This document shows, one piece after another, positions 33,156 through 41,405 of a stretch of DNA of 64,000 bases. The notes under the pieces were generated by a model, which saw nothing but the letters and a program-made list of their open reading frames with translations, did not search any database and was not told where the DNA came from. The translations under genes and the position numbers were made by a program. How positions within the stretch are numbered: position 1 is the stretch's first letter; each line of letters opens with the position of its first letter. Origin of the DNA: Lentibacillus sp. Marseille-P4043 (lineage in GTDB: Bacteria > Bacillota > Bacilli > Bacillales > Amphibacillaceae); the NCBI RefSeq assembly GCF_900258515.1, contig NZ_LT984884.1, positions 1,375,168 through 1,439,167 of the forward strand, read 5' to 3'.

Positions 33156-34169
33156 ATGGTAAAGGTAACAAGCAAACTTAAAAATTTAATTTATAGCATT
33201 CTTTTTTTATTCCGACCAATAACAACTGTGGCATTCAGTTTTGTGTTTTTGGTTTTAGCGTGCATTGTATTATCTGTTATTATTATTTATATGGATGAAA
33301 ACTTAAAAGCGTATGATGTCTCATTATCAATCTTGACTGGTATAACGGCTTCACTTTTAATTGCGATAATGACGGAACTATATAATAACTATCGTTTCAA
33401 TACTAAACGGCAACGTGAATTAAGAGAATATTTTAGATGCGTAGCCGGGTATGAAATTCATCAAAGTTCAATAATGAAAGTTAATTCTAGGTATGAGTCA
33501 GATTATACGTTAGGAGATGGACGAGCAAATGCTGTTTTCCGGCGGCTAGGTGAAATTATCCCAACACTCAGGGAAGCATTAAATAATCGAGACTATCTTT
33601 ACAGGACAGAAATTAAAGAGATAGATGATATCCTATACAACTACGATGACATTGTTAAAGTCATATCGATAGGTTTACTTGGTACATATTTGGGATTAAT
33701 ACGTCAAAGCCATGATGAAACGGCCGATGATAAAACTAAGAGGGATAATGAATATAATGTGGAAAGGGAAGGAATGGAGTATCATGAAGTTATTGATGAT
33801 GAATCAATAACGGATTATCCTGAACTATTCAATTTTCTAAAAAAAGAAGCGATGCATTATGTTGAAAAGAAATATAGTCCAGATCTTTATGATCAAGCTT
33901 CTGAACAATTGGAGTCCGTTATAGAGAAAGCTATTTCCAATAACCATTATGTTTTTAATGAATATTTTGAAGTAACCGATGCTCGGTATGAATCAGCTGA
34001 ATTGATGGATGATGAAGAGCTTTCATATAAAAGACGAAATTTTGAGTTTCGTTCAAATATGATTAGTAAGGCTGGCGGTGATATTGATAGATCTATGACA
34101 AAGCTACAAAAGAGGCTGACTAAGGAACCTTATATTTGGACAATGGCCAGTTATAGAAAAACGGACTAA
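33156..34169 (+). CDS. Membrane-anchored protein of unknown function (337 residues)
   Basis: Two N-terminal membrane helices (about 22-47 and 55-75), then a 260-residue cytoplasmic part rich in charged residues and predicted helices (GDGRANAVFRRLGEIIPTLR..., EIKEIDDILYNYDDIVKV). No catalytic motif recognised. The ribosome binding site is weak. Its place among defence-like and mobile genes makes an accessory role likely, but no family can be named. Confidence 0.6.
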   Translation: MVKVTSKLKNLIYSILFLFRPITTVAFSFVFLVLACIVLSVIIIYMDENLKAYDVSLSILTGITASLLIAIMTELYNNYRFNTKRQRELREYFRCVAGYEIHQSSIMKVNSRYESDYTLGDGRANAVFRRLGEIIPTLREALNNRDYLYRTEIKEIDDILYNYDDIVKVISIGLLGTYLGLIRQSHDETADDKTKRDNEYNVEREGMEYHEVIDDESITDYPELFNFLKKEAMHYVEKKYSPDLYDQASEQLESVIEKAISNNHYVFNEYFEVTDARYESAELMDDEELSYKRRNFEFRSNMISKAGGDIDRSMTKLQKRLTKEPYIWTMASYRKTD

Positions 34170-34299
34170 TTTGAAATCAATGCTTGGGTTAGACCAATTG
34201 GCCTTTATGCTAGTTTTCATCATATTTTTAATTGATAGAACGGTAGCTGCTTTTATAACAAACTTAAAAGAAGGTGAAGTGTCATGGCTAGCTATCTGA

Positions 34300-34496
34300 T
34301 TAGCTATAAGGATCCTGAATTATTGCTTGCCCCCTATGGTATTGTTTAAATAAGCCTAAGATTCCTACTACAATTGCTAAAACCCAAACTGGTAGTGAAA
34401 ACCACCCAATTATTGGGATCATATTAAAAACTAGTCCAAGTATAGCTAGTGAAATTGAGACTATAGCTGCAGCATTTGAATAACATAATCACTCAT
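34300..34496 (-). pseudogene. Small membrane protein gene with a frameshift
   Basis: AGGAGG precedes the ATG at 34496, but the first frame (MSDYVIQMLQL) stops early. A shifted frame continues NAAAIVSISLAILGLVFNMI then PIIGWFSLPVWVLAIVVGIL, two membrane helices, to TAA at 34300. One indel explains it. Confidence 0.55.
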
Positions 34497-34613
34497 TCCA
34501 AAACCTCCTATTATTTACTTAATATATTCAAATATCTCTATTTAACTTTTCAATATTGGGGTGTGAGTTCGGTACCTGCCACTCCCTGAAAGAGGAAATT
34601 ACGTAATTCCGAT

Positions 34614-35228
34614 AATTACCGTAAACGTTCACTCTACTACTGGTCAACGTTATAAGGTGAGCAGATTGTTGAAGGTGAAGCTTACTTTGAATTGAAAAAG
34701 TGCATTGTGATTAACATTCTAAATTTTAATTTACTACACGAAACTGATCAGTACCATAGCGTTTTTAAACTCAAAGAGGCTAATCAAGAGTTCGAGTTAG
34801 TCGATGATTTAGAAATTCACTATTTGGAACTAAAGAAATTTGTAGAAGTTAATGATTATGATCAACTTAGCACATTGGATCAATGGCTATTATTTATTCG
34901 AGACACTTCGGATGACAAGAAACAAGAATTAATTGATCATATAAAAAAACGAAATGAGGTGATTAATATGGCTGGGGAAATCTTAAACAGAGTTAGTCAA
35001 GATGAAGAAGCCAGAGCGATATACCAACAGCGAAGGAAATGGTATTTAGATAAGGTTTCGAGTGAGAAATATCTTTTACATGAAGGTGAGGAAAAAGGGA
35101 GAAAAGCTGAAAAAATTGAAATGGCACAGGAATTAATACGAAAAGGTATGGATAGTGATTTTATTCAGGAAGTTACAAAGTTACCTAAAGAAGAAGTTGA
35201 AAGTATTAAACGAGAAAAGAGAAATTAA
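34614..35228 (+). pseudogene. Rpn-family (PD-(D/E)XK recombination-promoting nuclease) C-terminal remnant
   Basis: The frame begins NYRKRSLYYWSTL, meets TAA, and continues GEQIVEGEAYFELKKCIVINI then LNFNLLHETDQYHSVFKL...LEIHYLELKKF, which is the C-terminal half of Rpn/PDDEXK transposase-like proteins. The nuclease half is missing and a family C motif (GGTACCTGCCACTCCCTG, 34571) marks the 5' break. The 178-residue frame from 34692 could still be made, without the catalytic part. Confidence 0.7.
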
Positions 35229-35229
35229 T

Positions 35230-35335
35230 ATGGCTGGAGAAAACAGAGTTAGTCAAGATGAAAAAAGCCAGAGCGAAATACCAACAAGGAAGGAAATGGT
35301 ATTTAGATAAGGTATCAAGTGAGGGGTATATGCTT
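35230..35335 (+). repeat. Diverged tandem copy of the Rpn 3' segment
   Basis: ATGGCTGGAGAAAACAGAG onward repeats 34967-35080 (ATGGCTGGGGAA...AACAGAGTTAGTCAAGATG, GGAAATGGTATTTAGATAAG) with indels. It no longer encodes a protein. Confidence 0.65.
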
Positions 35336-35494
35336 AAAAGGGTAAAATGAATAAAGTATTGTAGCGGCTGAAGGATTAATATTAATTTGACAGGAAGTAG
35401 CAACTCGCAAAGGATTGCTTTTCTTTTTTATGACTAGAATTTTCGTTCACCTCTCAATTTAAAAAATATCACCAACGGTACTGGTGGAGTCTGA

Positions 35495-35974
35495 TTGGTC
35501 GCAACAATTATGGGAACTTCTATTAGGGAACACATCGAATCCGCTGGAACAGGTGATTTTTCCAAGGAGGGCTATGCTGGTCGGATAAAAGTTTCCGCTG
35601 AAATCATCGAAAATATTGATAAAATCGCAGCCGCAAATGGTAACGTAGAAGGGGATGAAGACAATGCGTTAGATTTGGCGGGTGTTTTCAATGAGGAATT
35701 GTCTTATAGTGCGGAAGGTGAGTTAGCGAATTTTGGAAGCTATTTTCAGAATGTGATAGGTGAACTTGGTACAATATCCCGGGAGTCCCAAAGGATGGAA
35801 CAAAATACTGAAATATTACGACAAACTGTGAATGAAAATCGTTTATCTGTAAGTGCGGTTTCATTAGATGAAGAGATGGCCAATTTGATTCAATTTCAGT
35901 ATGCTTTTGACGCCGCTGCAAGGCGAATGACGGCAATCGATGAACTTCTTGATCGAGTAATTAACAAGATGTAA
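35495..35974 (+). pseudogene. flgK: Flagellar hook-associated protein FlgK, C-terminal fragment
   Basis: 159 residues ending in the FlgK C-terminal signature NENRLSVSAVSLDEEMANLI then QFQYAFDAAARRMTAIDELLDRVI. FlgK is normally about 500 residues; only the last third is present, starting after an unrelated junction without a good ribosome binding site. An internal flagellar gene tail isolated from any flagellar operon suggests a rearrangement or partial duplication. Confidence 0.75.
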
Positions 35975-36057
35975 ATATTGCTGGGAATTGTTGACGCTTT
36001 ACTTATTTGGGTTGTCTGTCGCTTGTTAGATTCTGTTGAATAAGAATGTTGATAATA

Positions 36058-36140
36058 GGAATGTCATGTGGAGAGAAATGAACTGTCCCCTGTTAAGTAG
36101 ACAGGGGGCAGTTCAAAATCTTTGCAGGGCTTTTTTTTCT
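36058..36140 (+). repeat. Family A hairpin with another hairpin nested in its loop
   Basis: TGTCATGTGGAGAGAAAT and AAAATCTTTGCAGGGCTTTT are split by a 35-base palindrome (36080-36114, GAACTGTCCCCTGT / ACAGGGGGCAGTTC). Confidence 0.6.
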
Positions 36141-36149
36141 TAATTTCCG

Positions 36150-36166
36150 GGGTGCCTGTCACTCCT
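36150..36166 (+). repeat. Family C repeat
   Basis: GGGTGCCTGTCACTCC directly after the family A hairpin. Confidence 0.55.
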
Positions 36167-36326
36167 CCAATGATGGAATTTTAAAATGTTATATACAGTT
36201 ATAACGAATTAATTGCGGTGAAATTAACTATCCTTACTATATAATTAAAAGATGAGAAACAATTATTCGGTATTCATGGATTTTAAATGTTGTGAGTGTT
36301 ATAATAAGGGTAAGGAGATGATGTAA

Positions 36327-36716
36327 ATGACGGGTTTTCATGAACAATCATCATTAGATCGCCATGTGGAACAAACATTAAATAATATTAATACCTTTAT
36401 TGATGGCGAGGGTTTAAAAAGGAAGAGACTTGCAAGAAAGCTAGGAATGTCCGAGTCAAACTTCTCTGATTATTTGAATAGGAAACGATCGAATATCCTT
36501 GACTTTGCGGTTCGATTAGCAGAAGTGTTAGGTCTTGAGGAAACTTATTTTATGAATCCTGAATTTGATTATCAACCAAAGGAATTTGCGGATATGAGAA
36601 CAACTGCTTTTTCAGCGGGTACTTTGTCTAAGGAAGGCGAAGAAGGGTTACATCAACTGTTGAGGATTTGCGAATTGATTGAAACCTATAATATGGAGGA
36701 ACAATCAAATGCCTGA
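36327..36716 (+). CDS. XRE-type regulator (module 2)
   Basis: 129 residues; TAAGGAG about 10 bases before the ATG. The HTH reads LKRKRLARKLGMSESNFSDYLNRKRSNILDFAVRLAEVLGLEETYFM. A TATAAT box (36300-36305) lies just upstream of the ribosome binding site. The gene overlaps the peptidase gene by 8 bases. It is the counterpart of the XRE gene at 30247 with little sequence identity, so the modules are related by architecture, not recent duplication. Confidence 0.8.
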   Translation: MTGFHEQSSLDRHVEQTLNNINTFIDGEGLKRKRLARKLGMSESNFSDYLNRKRSNILDFAVRLAEVLGLEETYFMNPEFDYQPKEFADMRTTAFSAGTLSKEGEEGLHQLLRICELIETYNMEEQSNA

Positions 36717-37491
36717 ACTTACATTTGATGATCTGTCAAAGGTTTTGGGAGAAAACAGGGACATCCGTTCAGAAATTAATATGGCAGTAAATCATTATCT
36801 ACAAAATTATCATCCTAAAGGTTGGAATCGTATTGATGGTGCAAAAAAATTTATTGAACAAAATCATTATTTAATTGAAGCACCCATTCATGATTTGACT
36901 TTCGGGGGGTTTATAAGGACGACGAATACGGATAAAATGATTTGTTATATTAACTCAGCTCAGCCAAGAATGTATCAAAATTTTGTTGTGTTTCATGAGT
37001 TATATCATCTAGTTAATAGCCTTAGGAAAATAGAAAATTTACATCTTGTTGAAGTCGAGATTGACAACCGAAGCGAGGAAAGAAAAGCAGACTATTTTGC
37101 CTCACTGATATTACTTGATGAATATAAATTGTATTCTTTCTTTTCTGGACCTGAAAATAGGCAAGAGACTCTTTTTACAAAAATCCTACTTAGTATGAAT
37201 ACCTTCAAAGCACCTTATAAGGCGATCGTAATTCGGCTATATGAGCTTTCCTTGATTACAATAGAGGATTTAAGGGATCTTTTTGATAAAAAGATAAATT
37301 TTGTAGAGGAGTTTCGTAAACTTGGGAAGGACACCTATATACTTGAGTCAAGTCATGTAATTAATTTTAAGGGGTTAGAAAGTTTAATGGATCATAATTC
37401 TCTTCCAGAAGTAGCTCAAATATCTAATAAAGGGATTCTGGAGGAAATACAGCGCTTCTTTTCTGACATTGGAAAGGAGAAACGCCTATAA
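36709..37491 (+). CDS. ImmA/IrrE-family metallo-endopeptidase (module 2)
   Basis: 260 residues from the ATG at 36709, fixed by ATGGAGG upstream. Zinc motif HELYH (His96-His100) and Glu124 in EERKADYFASLILL are intact. The C-terminal half (about 150-260) is helical with no named domain. Its last base pairs overlap the next start (TAATG), so it is translationally coupled to the PIN-like gene. Confidence 0.85.
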   Translation: MPELTFDDLSKVLGENRDIRSEINMAVNHYLQNYHPKGWNRIDGAKKFIEQNHYLIEAPIHDLTFGGFIRTTNTDKMICYINSAQPRMYQNFVVFHELYHLVNSLRKIENLHLVEVEIDNRSEERKADYFASLILLDEYKLYSFFSGPENRQETLFTKILLSMNTFKAPYKAIVIRLYELSLITIEDLRDLFDKKINFVEEFRKLGKDTYILESSHVINFKGLESLMDHNSLPEVAQISNKGILEEIQRFFSDIGKEKRL

Positions 37492-38366
37492 TGTACGAAA
37501 GCCTCGATCAATTTATACAAACAGAAACGTCCTTTATTACGGACGTAGAAGAAATAGTAGATATTCTGTATGATATGGGGCAAGTGTTTTTATATGATAC
37601 TTCTGCCATATATTCACATGAACTTACGTTTCATCACCATAATGATCTTACATTTCACAAATACACTCAAGGCTTTCCCATACTGTTGACAGACACCGTT
37701 GCAAAAGAAATGAGAATTGTTGAAGATCAAGATTACCGATATCTAGATTACCTATCTAATTTTGATAAAGTTCTTTATGTAAAAGAAGAAAACTTAATTG
37801 ACTTACTTAAATTAGACTATGAATTAGGTGCAACCAGAAGTAAATTTTTAATTGCTAGTGATCGGGCCTTTACGAGCATTCAGCTGCTAAAAGAGCAAGT
37901 TAAGGTTGCAAAACAGCACTTTTCGAAATCGGAGCAGATGATATTTTCAGCATTTGATTCCTTTTTCTTAGAGAATGGAAATACGAATAGAGGGGAACTA
38001 TCTTTACTTTGGGTTTCCACCATCATTGAACAATTACCGGGAAAGACAACTGTAACATTTGTTGGAATGGATCACGGTTTATACGACTTTGTAGATAGGA
38101 GCTATTTTACCACAAGAAAGACTAGCCCCTTTTCAAACGTTATTACATTCCTAAGCAATGATACTCTCCTCCAGAGTTGTTACAGAAACAACCCTAATCA
38201 AGAGGCCCTAGCAAAGTTAATTCCTATCTACAGAAGTCCGGATAGGAAAACGTGTTATTTCAGAAAGGTGAATAAGGTATTGAACCTGAACCAACAAAAA
38301 GAGAAAATCGGTAACAAAGAATTCGAGCAACTGGTTGCAAATGATGAAATTGAAATTATATATTAG
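37491..38366 (+). CDS. PIN-like nuclease-domain protein (module 2)
   Basis: 291 residues; GGAAAGGAG precedes the overlapping ATG. VFLYDTSAIYSHE (Asp36), ILLTDTVAKEM (Glu in TxxVxxE) and FVGMDHGLYDFV (later Asp pair) follow the order of PIN-domain acidic residues. The domain has a long helical insert in the middle. Third gene of an intact XRE / ImmA-IrrE / PIN-like unit; a toxin or RNase effector controlled by the peptidase-repressor pair is inferred. Confidence 0.65.
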   Translation: MYESLDQFIQTETSFITDVEEIVDILYDMGQVFLYDTSAIYSHELTFHHHNDLTFHKYTQGFPILLTDTVAKEMRIVEDQDYRYLDYLSNFDKVLYVKEENLIDLLKLDYELGATRSKFLIASDRAFTSIQLLKEQVKVAKQHFSKSEQMIFSAFDSFFLENGNTNRGELSLLWVSTIIEQLPGKTTVTFVGMDHGLYDFVDRSYFTTRKTSPFSNVITFLSNDTLLQSCYRNNPNQEALAKLIPIYRSPDRKTCYFRKVNKVLNLNQQKEKIGNKEFEQLVANDEIEIIY

Positions 38367-38383
38367 AAATTAGGGAATACACG

Positions 38384-38406
38384 AAGAGGGAATTCTCTTT
38401 TTTTGT
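38384..38406 (+). terminator. Weak terminator of module 2
   Basis: AAGAG...CTCTT followed by T7, 20 bases after the stop. Confidence 0.5.
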
Positions 38407-38551
38407 TTTCTATAGGGGTTTCCGGATTGGCACTAATTCAGCATGTGCGATTAACATTAATAAGTAACATTAAACCAAGCTATTGACACGGATGCTGCTG
38501 TGTTTTCAGTAAAATAACCCCTTAAGTAAAACCAAAAGGAAAATTGGAGAT

Positions 38552-38920
38552 TTAATCCTTATTCAAAACTCCCCATCCGTCCAAAATGACTTTAGCATCC
38601 TTATTTAAATAATTACCAATATCATTTCGAATAAACAGTTTAGGAGAATCGTTTGTCGCCATTTTAAGGCCTTTAATATTAAACGTACTGGCATAGGTAT
38701 TAATCGTTTTAACTTTGGCGATTTCTTGTCTGGTTAGTGGTTGATATCCAGCCTGTAACATATCTGAGATAAAATTAAATATCTCTCTAGCATTTTTATT
38801 TAGCTTATGCTTATGTTCTTCTAATTCACTTAAATTGCTTTCAATATATTTTCTAGCAGAGGAGAACTCAAATTCTTCCGTGCAAGTATTTACTTTATTG
38901 ATAACTTCGTGTAGTTGCAT
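38552..38920 (-). CDS. Hypothetical protein (122 residues)
   Basis: MQLHEVINKVNTCTEEFEFSS then ARKYIESNLSELEEHKHKLNK; helical N-terminal half, C-terminal half KATNDSPKLFIRND-like beta segment. No strong ribosome binding site. It follows the CheY relic by 19 bases on the same strand, so it may be the last gene of the riboswitch-controlled transcript. Family not recognised. Confidence 0.6.
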   Translation of the reverse strand: MQLHEVINKVNTCTEEFEFSSARKYIESNLSELEEHKHKLNKNAREIFNFISDMLQAGYQPLTRQEIAKVKTINTYASTFNIKGLKMATNDSPKLFIRNDIGNYLNKDAKVILDGWGVLNKD

Positions 38921-38939
38921 CGTTTTTTATCACATCTTT

Positions 38940-39150
38940 CTATCTGTTTTTGGTGATTTCGTACCCCTTAGCAGAATACATAACTACTTTTGCCAAGGGG
39001 TCAAAATCATAATTTCCTTTAACGCGACTATGATTCGGCATGGTAATGTTGAGAAAAGCTATATTCGGTTGTTTTTGCTTATATACTATAATAGCTTCTT
39101 GGCCATCAGCTACTTCTATAACACCTTGAAAATCAGTGTCATAAATCTTG
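38940..39150 (-). pseudogene. CheY-type response regulator relic
   Basis: The reverse strand reads FQGVIEVADGQEAIIVYKQK then QPNIAFLNITMPNHSRVKGN, DPLAKVVMYSAKGYEITK. This is a receiver core (VxEAxDGxEAIxxY, PDIVxxDITMP, AKVVMCSA). The start and the C-terminal third are missing, and the phospho-acceptor Asp is Asn. Closest in style to chemotaxis CheY of Bacilli. Confidence 0.6.
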
Positions 39151-39161
39151 AATGATACTAC

Positions 39162-39359
39162 TCAAGATGTTCCTTGTCCCTCTGATTTCACCATTCGCTG
39201 GTATTTTATAATTAATTCATCTAATTCTTGGCTGCACTTTAAAGTTTTTTTACTGTCAATACCGAACTTTTTGGCTGCTTTTACCATCATTTTTCTTTTA
39301 CGATTAATTAACTTCAGTAGGTACCCTGTTGTTTCTTTTCTATTTATAGTAATCATCAC
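39162..39359 (-). CDS. Spo0E-like aspartyl-phosphate phosphatase
   Basis: 65 residues. LLKLINRKRKMMVKAAKKFG then IDSKKTLKCSQELDELIIKYQ carries the SQELD signature of the Spo0E family, which removes phosphate from Spo0A and so holds back sporulation. AAGGAG lies 8 bases before the ATG. A c-di-GMP-I riboswitch and an intrinsic terminator lie directly upstream on the same strand, so expression should depend on cyclic di-GMP. It fits the usual family length (50-90 residues). Confidence 0.85.
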   Translation of the reverse strand: MMITINRKETTGYLLKLINRKRKMMVKAAKKFGIDSKKTLKCSQELDELIIKYQRMVKSEGQGTS

Positions 39360-39390
39360 GCAATCTCCTTCAATCTCTGATGTGACACTT

Positions 39391-39421
39391 AAAAAGGCGA
39401 ACCGTAGAAAATAGGCTCACC
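39391..39421 (-). terminator. Intrinsic terminator between riboswitch and Spo0E-like gene
   Basis: On the reverse strand GGTGAGCC pairs fully with GGTTCGCC (two G-U pairs) and is followed by T5. It is placed as the expression platform of the aptamer. Confidence 0.75.
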
Positions 39422-39434
39422 TATTAAGAATAGA

Positions 39435-39520
39435 TTACTTCGGTAACTAGGCTACCATAACTAAAAAGCTTTAGGTCCTTGGCTTTGCGCCCTTATCTTT
39501 CAATAAGTTTGCCATTATCG
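39435..39520 (-). promoter_or_regulatory. Cyclic di-GMP-I (GEMM) riboswitch
   Basis: On the reverse strand the conserved blocks appear in the right order and spacing: GGCAAACTTATTGAAAGATAA, GGGCGCAAAGCC, GGACCTAAAG, a short loop, ATGGTAGCC, TAGTTACCG. These include the GCAAAGCC and GGTAGCC...GTTACCG elements that define the c-di-GMP-I class. It precedes a terminator and the Spo0E-like gene. Whether c-di-GMP turns the gene on or off cannot be settled by eye. Confidence 0.85.
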
Positions 39521-39608
39521 GATAAACTATATAGATAGTCCAATTGAACTATGTTTTACCTATATTATCTATCGGCGGAAATAACAACTTTATAAAGGGG
39601 TTTTTCAA

Positions 39609-39697
39609 GGGACATGGGGACAGGTTAGGTGTCCCGGGCTGTATCCCGCGTCATACGTGGATTTTCCCCTGGGACAAGAAACCTGTCCCCATGTCCC
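39609..39697. repeat. Family B REPIN-like pair
   Basis: GGGACATGGGGACAGGTT + AGGTGTCCC and, inverted, GGGACAAGAAACC + TGTCCCCATGTCCC. A third half-site follows (CCCATGTCCCGC, 39702). Confidence 0.75.
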
Positions 39698-39720
39698 ACT
39701 GCCCATGTCCCGCTGCAAAT

Positions 39721-39797
39721 ATGTCACTAAAATGTCGAAAATTGGCTGTTTTGTGACTTTCATTGGTTTTAGTGACATTAACCTGTATGTTTCGACA
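39721..39797. repeat. Inverted repeats before the first sigma-like gene
   Basis: ATGTCACTAAAA (39721-39732) and TTTTAGTGACAT (39767-39778) are exact complements. TGTCGAAA (39733-39740) and TTTCGACA (39790-39797) form a second pair, with another TTTCGACA at 39852. Possible operators or iteron-like sites. Confidence 0.5.
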
Positions 39798-39968
39798 ATA
39801 ACTGCCATTATTCATTTAAATGTGAGTCTGTTCGTTATAGACTTCGTGGGGTTTCGACAAATAAAACACCCCTTTCTAAAATCCTGTCGCCTTGACAGCG
39901 TTTGCGATAATAGAAGTAGAATAGCTATTACTTTTGCAAAAAGCCGGCTTTTTAGAAAGAGGCTGCTG

Positions 39969-40559
39969 ATGAATCCAGCGATCAAACTAACTTTTGAAGA
40001 AATTGTTAACCAACATGAGGGGAGAATTTACTACTATATCCACAAACTAAACATCAACGATCCTCACCAAGAATTTTATCAAGAAGGCCTTTGTGCATTG
40101 TGGAGCGCCTGTGAGACGTATCTGCCGGAAAAATGTCTGCTTGATACATACCTCAACTACACTATCCGCAATCGTTTAGTCGATTTGCTACGGAAAAAGC
40201 AACGAGAGCAGAAACACGATAAATTTGTTTACCAAGAAGAAACGAAAATGATGGAAAGTGGTAATCGCTGTAATCAGATGAATCTGCCTGTTGATAAGGA
40301 CCCGCCGATACCTAATGAAAACTTGGAATTGTGGGCGCAAGTAAAGGCACAGCTAACGGAAAATCAATGGAAGTGGATTGATTTTTATATATTGCGGGAT
40401 TTGTCGATCAAGGAAATTGCGGAACAGGAAGGTGTCACCGTTGATGCTGTTAAAGGCTGGGCGCGGCAAACCAGGCGTAAATTGAAAAACAATCGGATTA
40501 GAAAGCTGCTGTTGCATTGTCTCCATTGCGATGATATGGATCGTATAATCGCAGTTTGA
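39969..40559 (+). CDS. Sigma-70-like factor, paralog 1
   Basis: 196 residues from the ATG at 39969 (AGAAAGAGG upstream); the upstream open frame runs through a REPIN and is not coding. The region-2-like part reads FYQEGLCALWSACETYLPEK then YLNYTIRNRLVDLLRKKQRE, and region 4 reads LTENQWKWIDFYILRDLSIK then EIAEQEGVTVDAVKGWARQT. Short factors of this type occur in phages and mobile islands of Bacilli. It is about half identical to the next gene, so a tandem duplication. The C-terminus has a CLHCDD extension. Confidence 0.75.
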   Translation: MNPAIKLTFEEIVNQHEGRIYYYIHKLNINDPHQEFYQEGLCALWSACETYLPEKCLLDTYLNYTIRNRLVDLLRKKQREQKHDKFVYQEETKMMESGNRCNQMNLPVDKDPPIPNENLELWAQVKAQLTENQWKWIDFYILRDLSIKEIAEQEGVTVDAVKGWARQTRRKLKNNRIRKLLLHCLHCDDMDRIIAV

Positions 40560-40630
40560 TAGAGGGTGTCCGTCCTTGTGGGTCTGTTACCACTGGGGCG
40601 GGTGATCTTCTTTTTTTATTGTTCACAAAG

Positions 40631-40671
40631 TTGTCACAGAAAATTGTCACTTTTATAACAAAAGATGACAC
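40631..40671. repeat. TTGTCAC direct repeats before the second sigma-like gene
   Basis: TTGTCAC at 40631 and 40644 and ATGACAC at 40665. The TGTCAC / GTGACA core is shared with the sites before paralog 1. Confidence 0.45.
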
Positions 40672-40847
40672 TTAACTAGGTACTTCGTTCGATTATAGGA
40701 GTAGAGGGGATACTAAAAATAGTTCAAAAGTCATTTTCGGATATGGAAATATTTTTTGTAAGCGATTTAGTTATTAATGTTCCTTCCCTTATGTAGAAAA
40801 TATTCTAGTATCATTTGAAAGCGGGCTTTTGAGAAAAGAGGAGAAAA

Positions 40848-41396
40848 TTGAATAAGGATAACAAGGTATCATTTGAAGAAATTTTCAAGCAGAATGAGCG
40901 ACGGATTCATTACCAGATTCACAAGCTACGTATTCAGGATCCACATCGGGAATTTTATGTAGAGGGGCTATATGCCATGTGGTTGGCTTACAAGAAATAC
41001 AGGCCTGATCAGGGTTTGATGTCGACCTACTTCAACTACACGATTCGGAACCGTTTAATTGATATGCTCCGCAAGAAAACGAGAGAACAGGACCACAATA
41101 AATATTTCACCCAAGAAGAAGAGCGAAAAGCGGGTAATGGTAACCGTTCGCGCAAGGATCTTATTCCCATTGTGGATACTTCCGGTATAACTGTGACAGA
41201 TGATGCACTGTGGGATGAGATAAAAGCAATGCTTACGGAAAATCAGTGGAAATGGGTGAAATGCTATGTCATTGACGACATGCCACTAAAGGAAATTGCG
41301 GAACAAGAAGGTGTCATAGTAGACGCGGTCAAGAGCTGGAGTCGAGAAGCCAGAAAAAAACTAAGGAACGCAGGAGTAAAAGAAGCACTGATGTGA
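40848..41396 (+). CDS. Sigma-70-like factor, paralog 2
   Basis: 182 residues from TTG, set by AGAGGAG 4-5 bases upstream. The same order as paralog 1: SFEEIFKQNERRIHYQIHKL, DPHREFYVEGLYAMWLAYKK, FNYTIRNRLIDMLRKKTREQ, then LTENQWKWVKCYVIDDMPLK and EIAEQEGVIVDAVKSWSREA. Nothing resembling an anti-sigma factor is adjacent. The DnaD-type gene follows after a REPIN. Confidence 0.75.
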   Translation: MNKDNKVSFEEIFKQNERRIHYQIHKLRIQDPHREFYVEGLYAMWLAYKKYRPDQGLMSTYFNYTIRNRLIDMLRKKTREQDHNKYFTQEEERKAGNGNRSRKDLIPIVDTSGITVTDDALWDEIKAMLTENQWKWVKCYVIDDMPLKEIAEQEGVIVDAVKSWSREARKKLRNAGVKEALM

Positions 41397-41405
41397 GCAT
41401 GGGGG

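Noticed and set aside
34183-34298. 38-codon ORF (MLGLDQLAFMLVFIIFLIDR...)
   Set aside because: No ribosome binding site; possible relic only, and it abuts the frameshifted small membrane protein gene on the other strand.
39657-39968. Upstream extension of the first sigma-like gene
   Set aside because: It reads through a REPIN and operator-like repeats; the ATG at 39969 has its own ribosome binding site and aligns with the start of the paralog.
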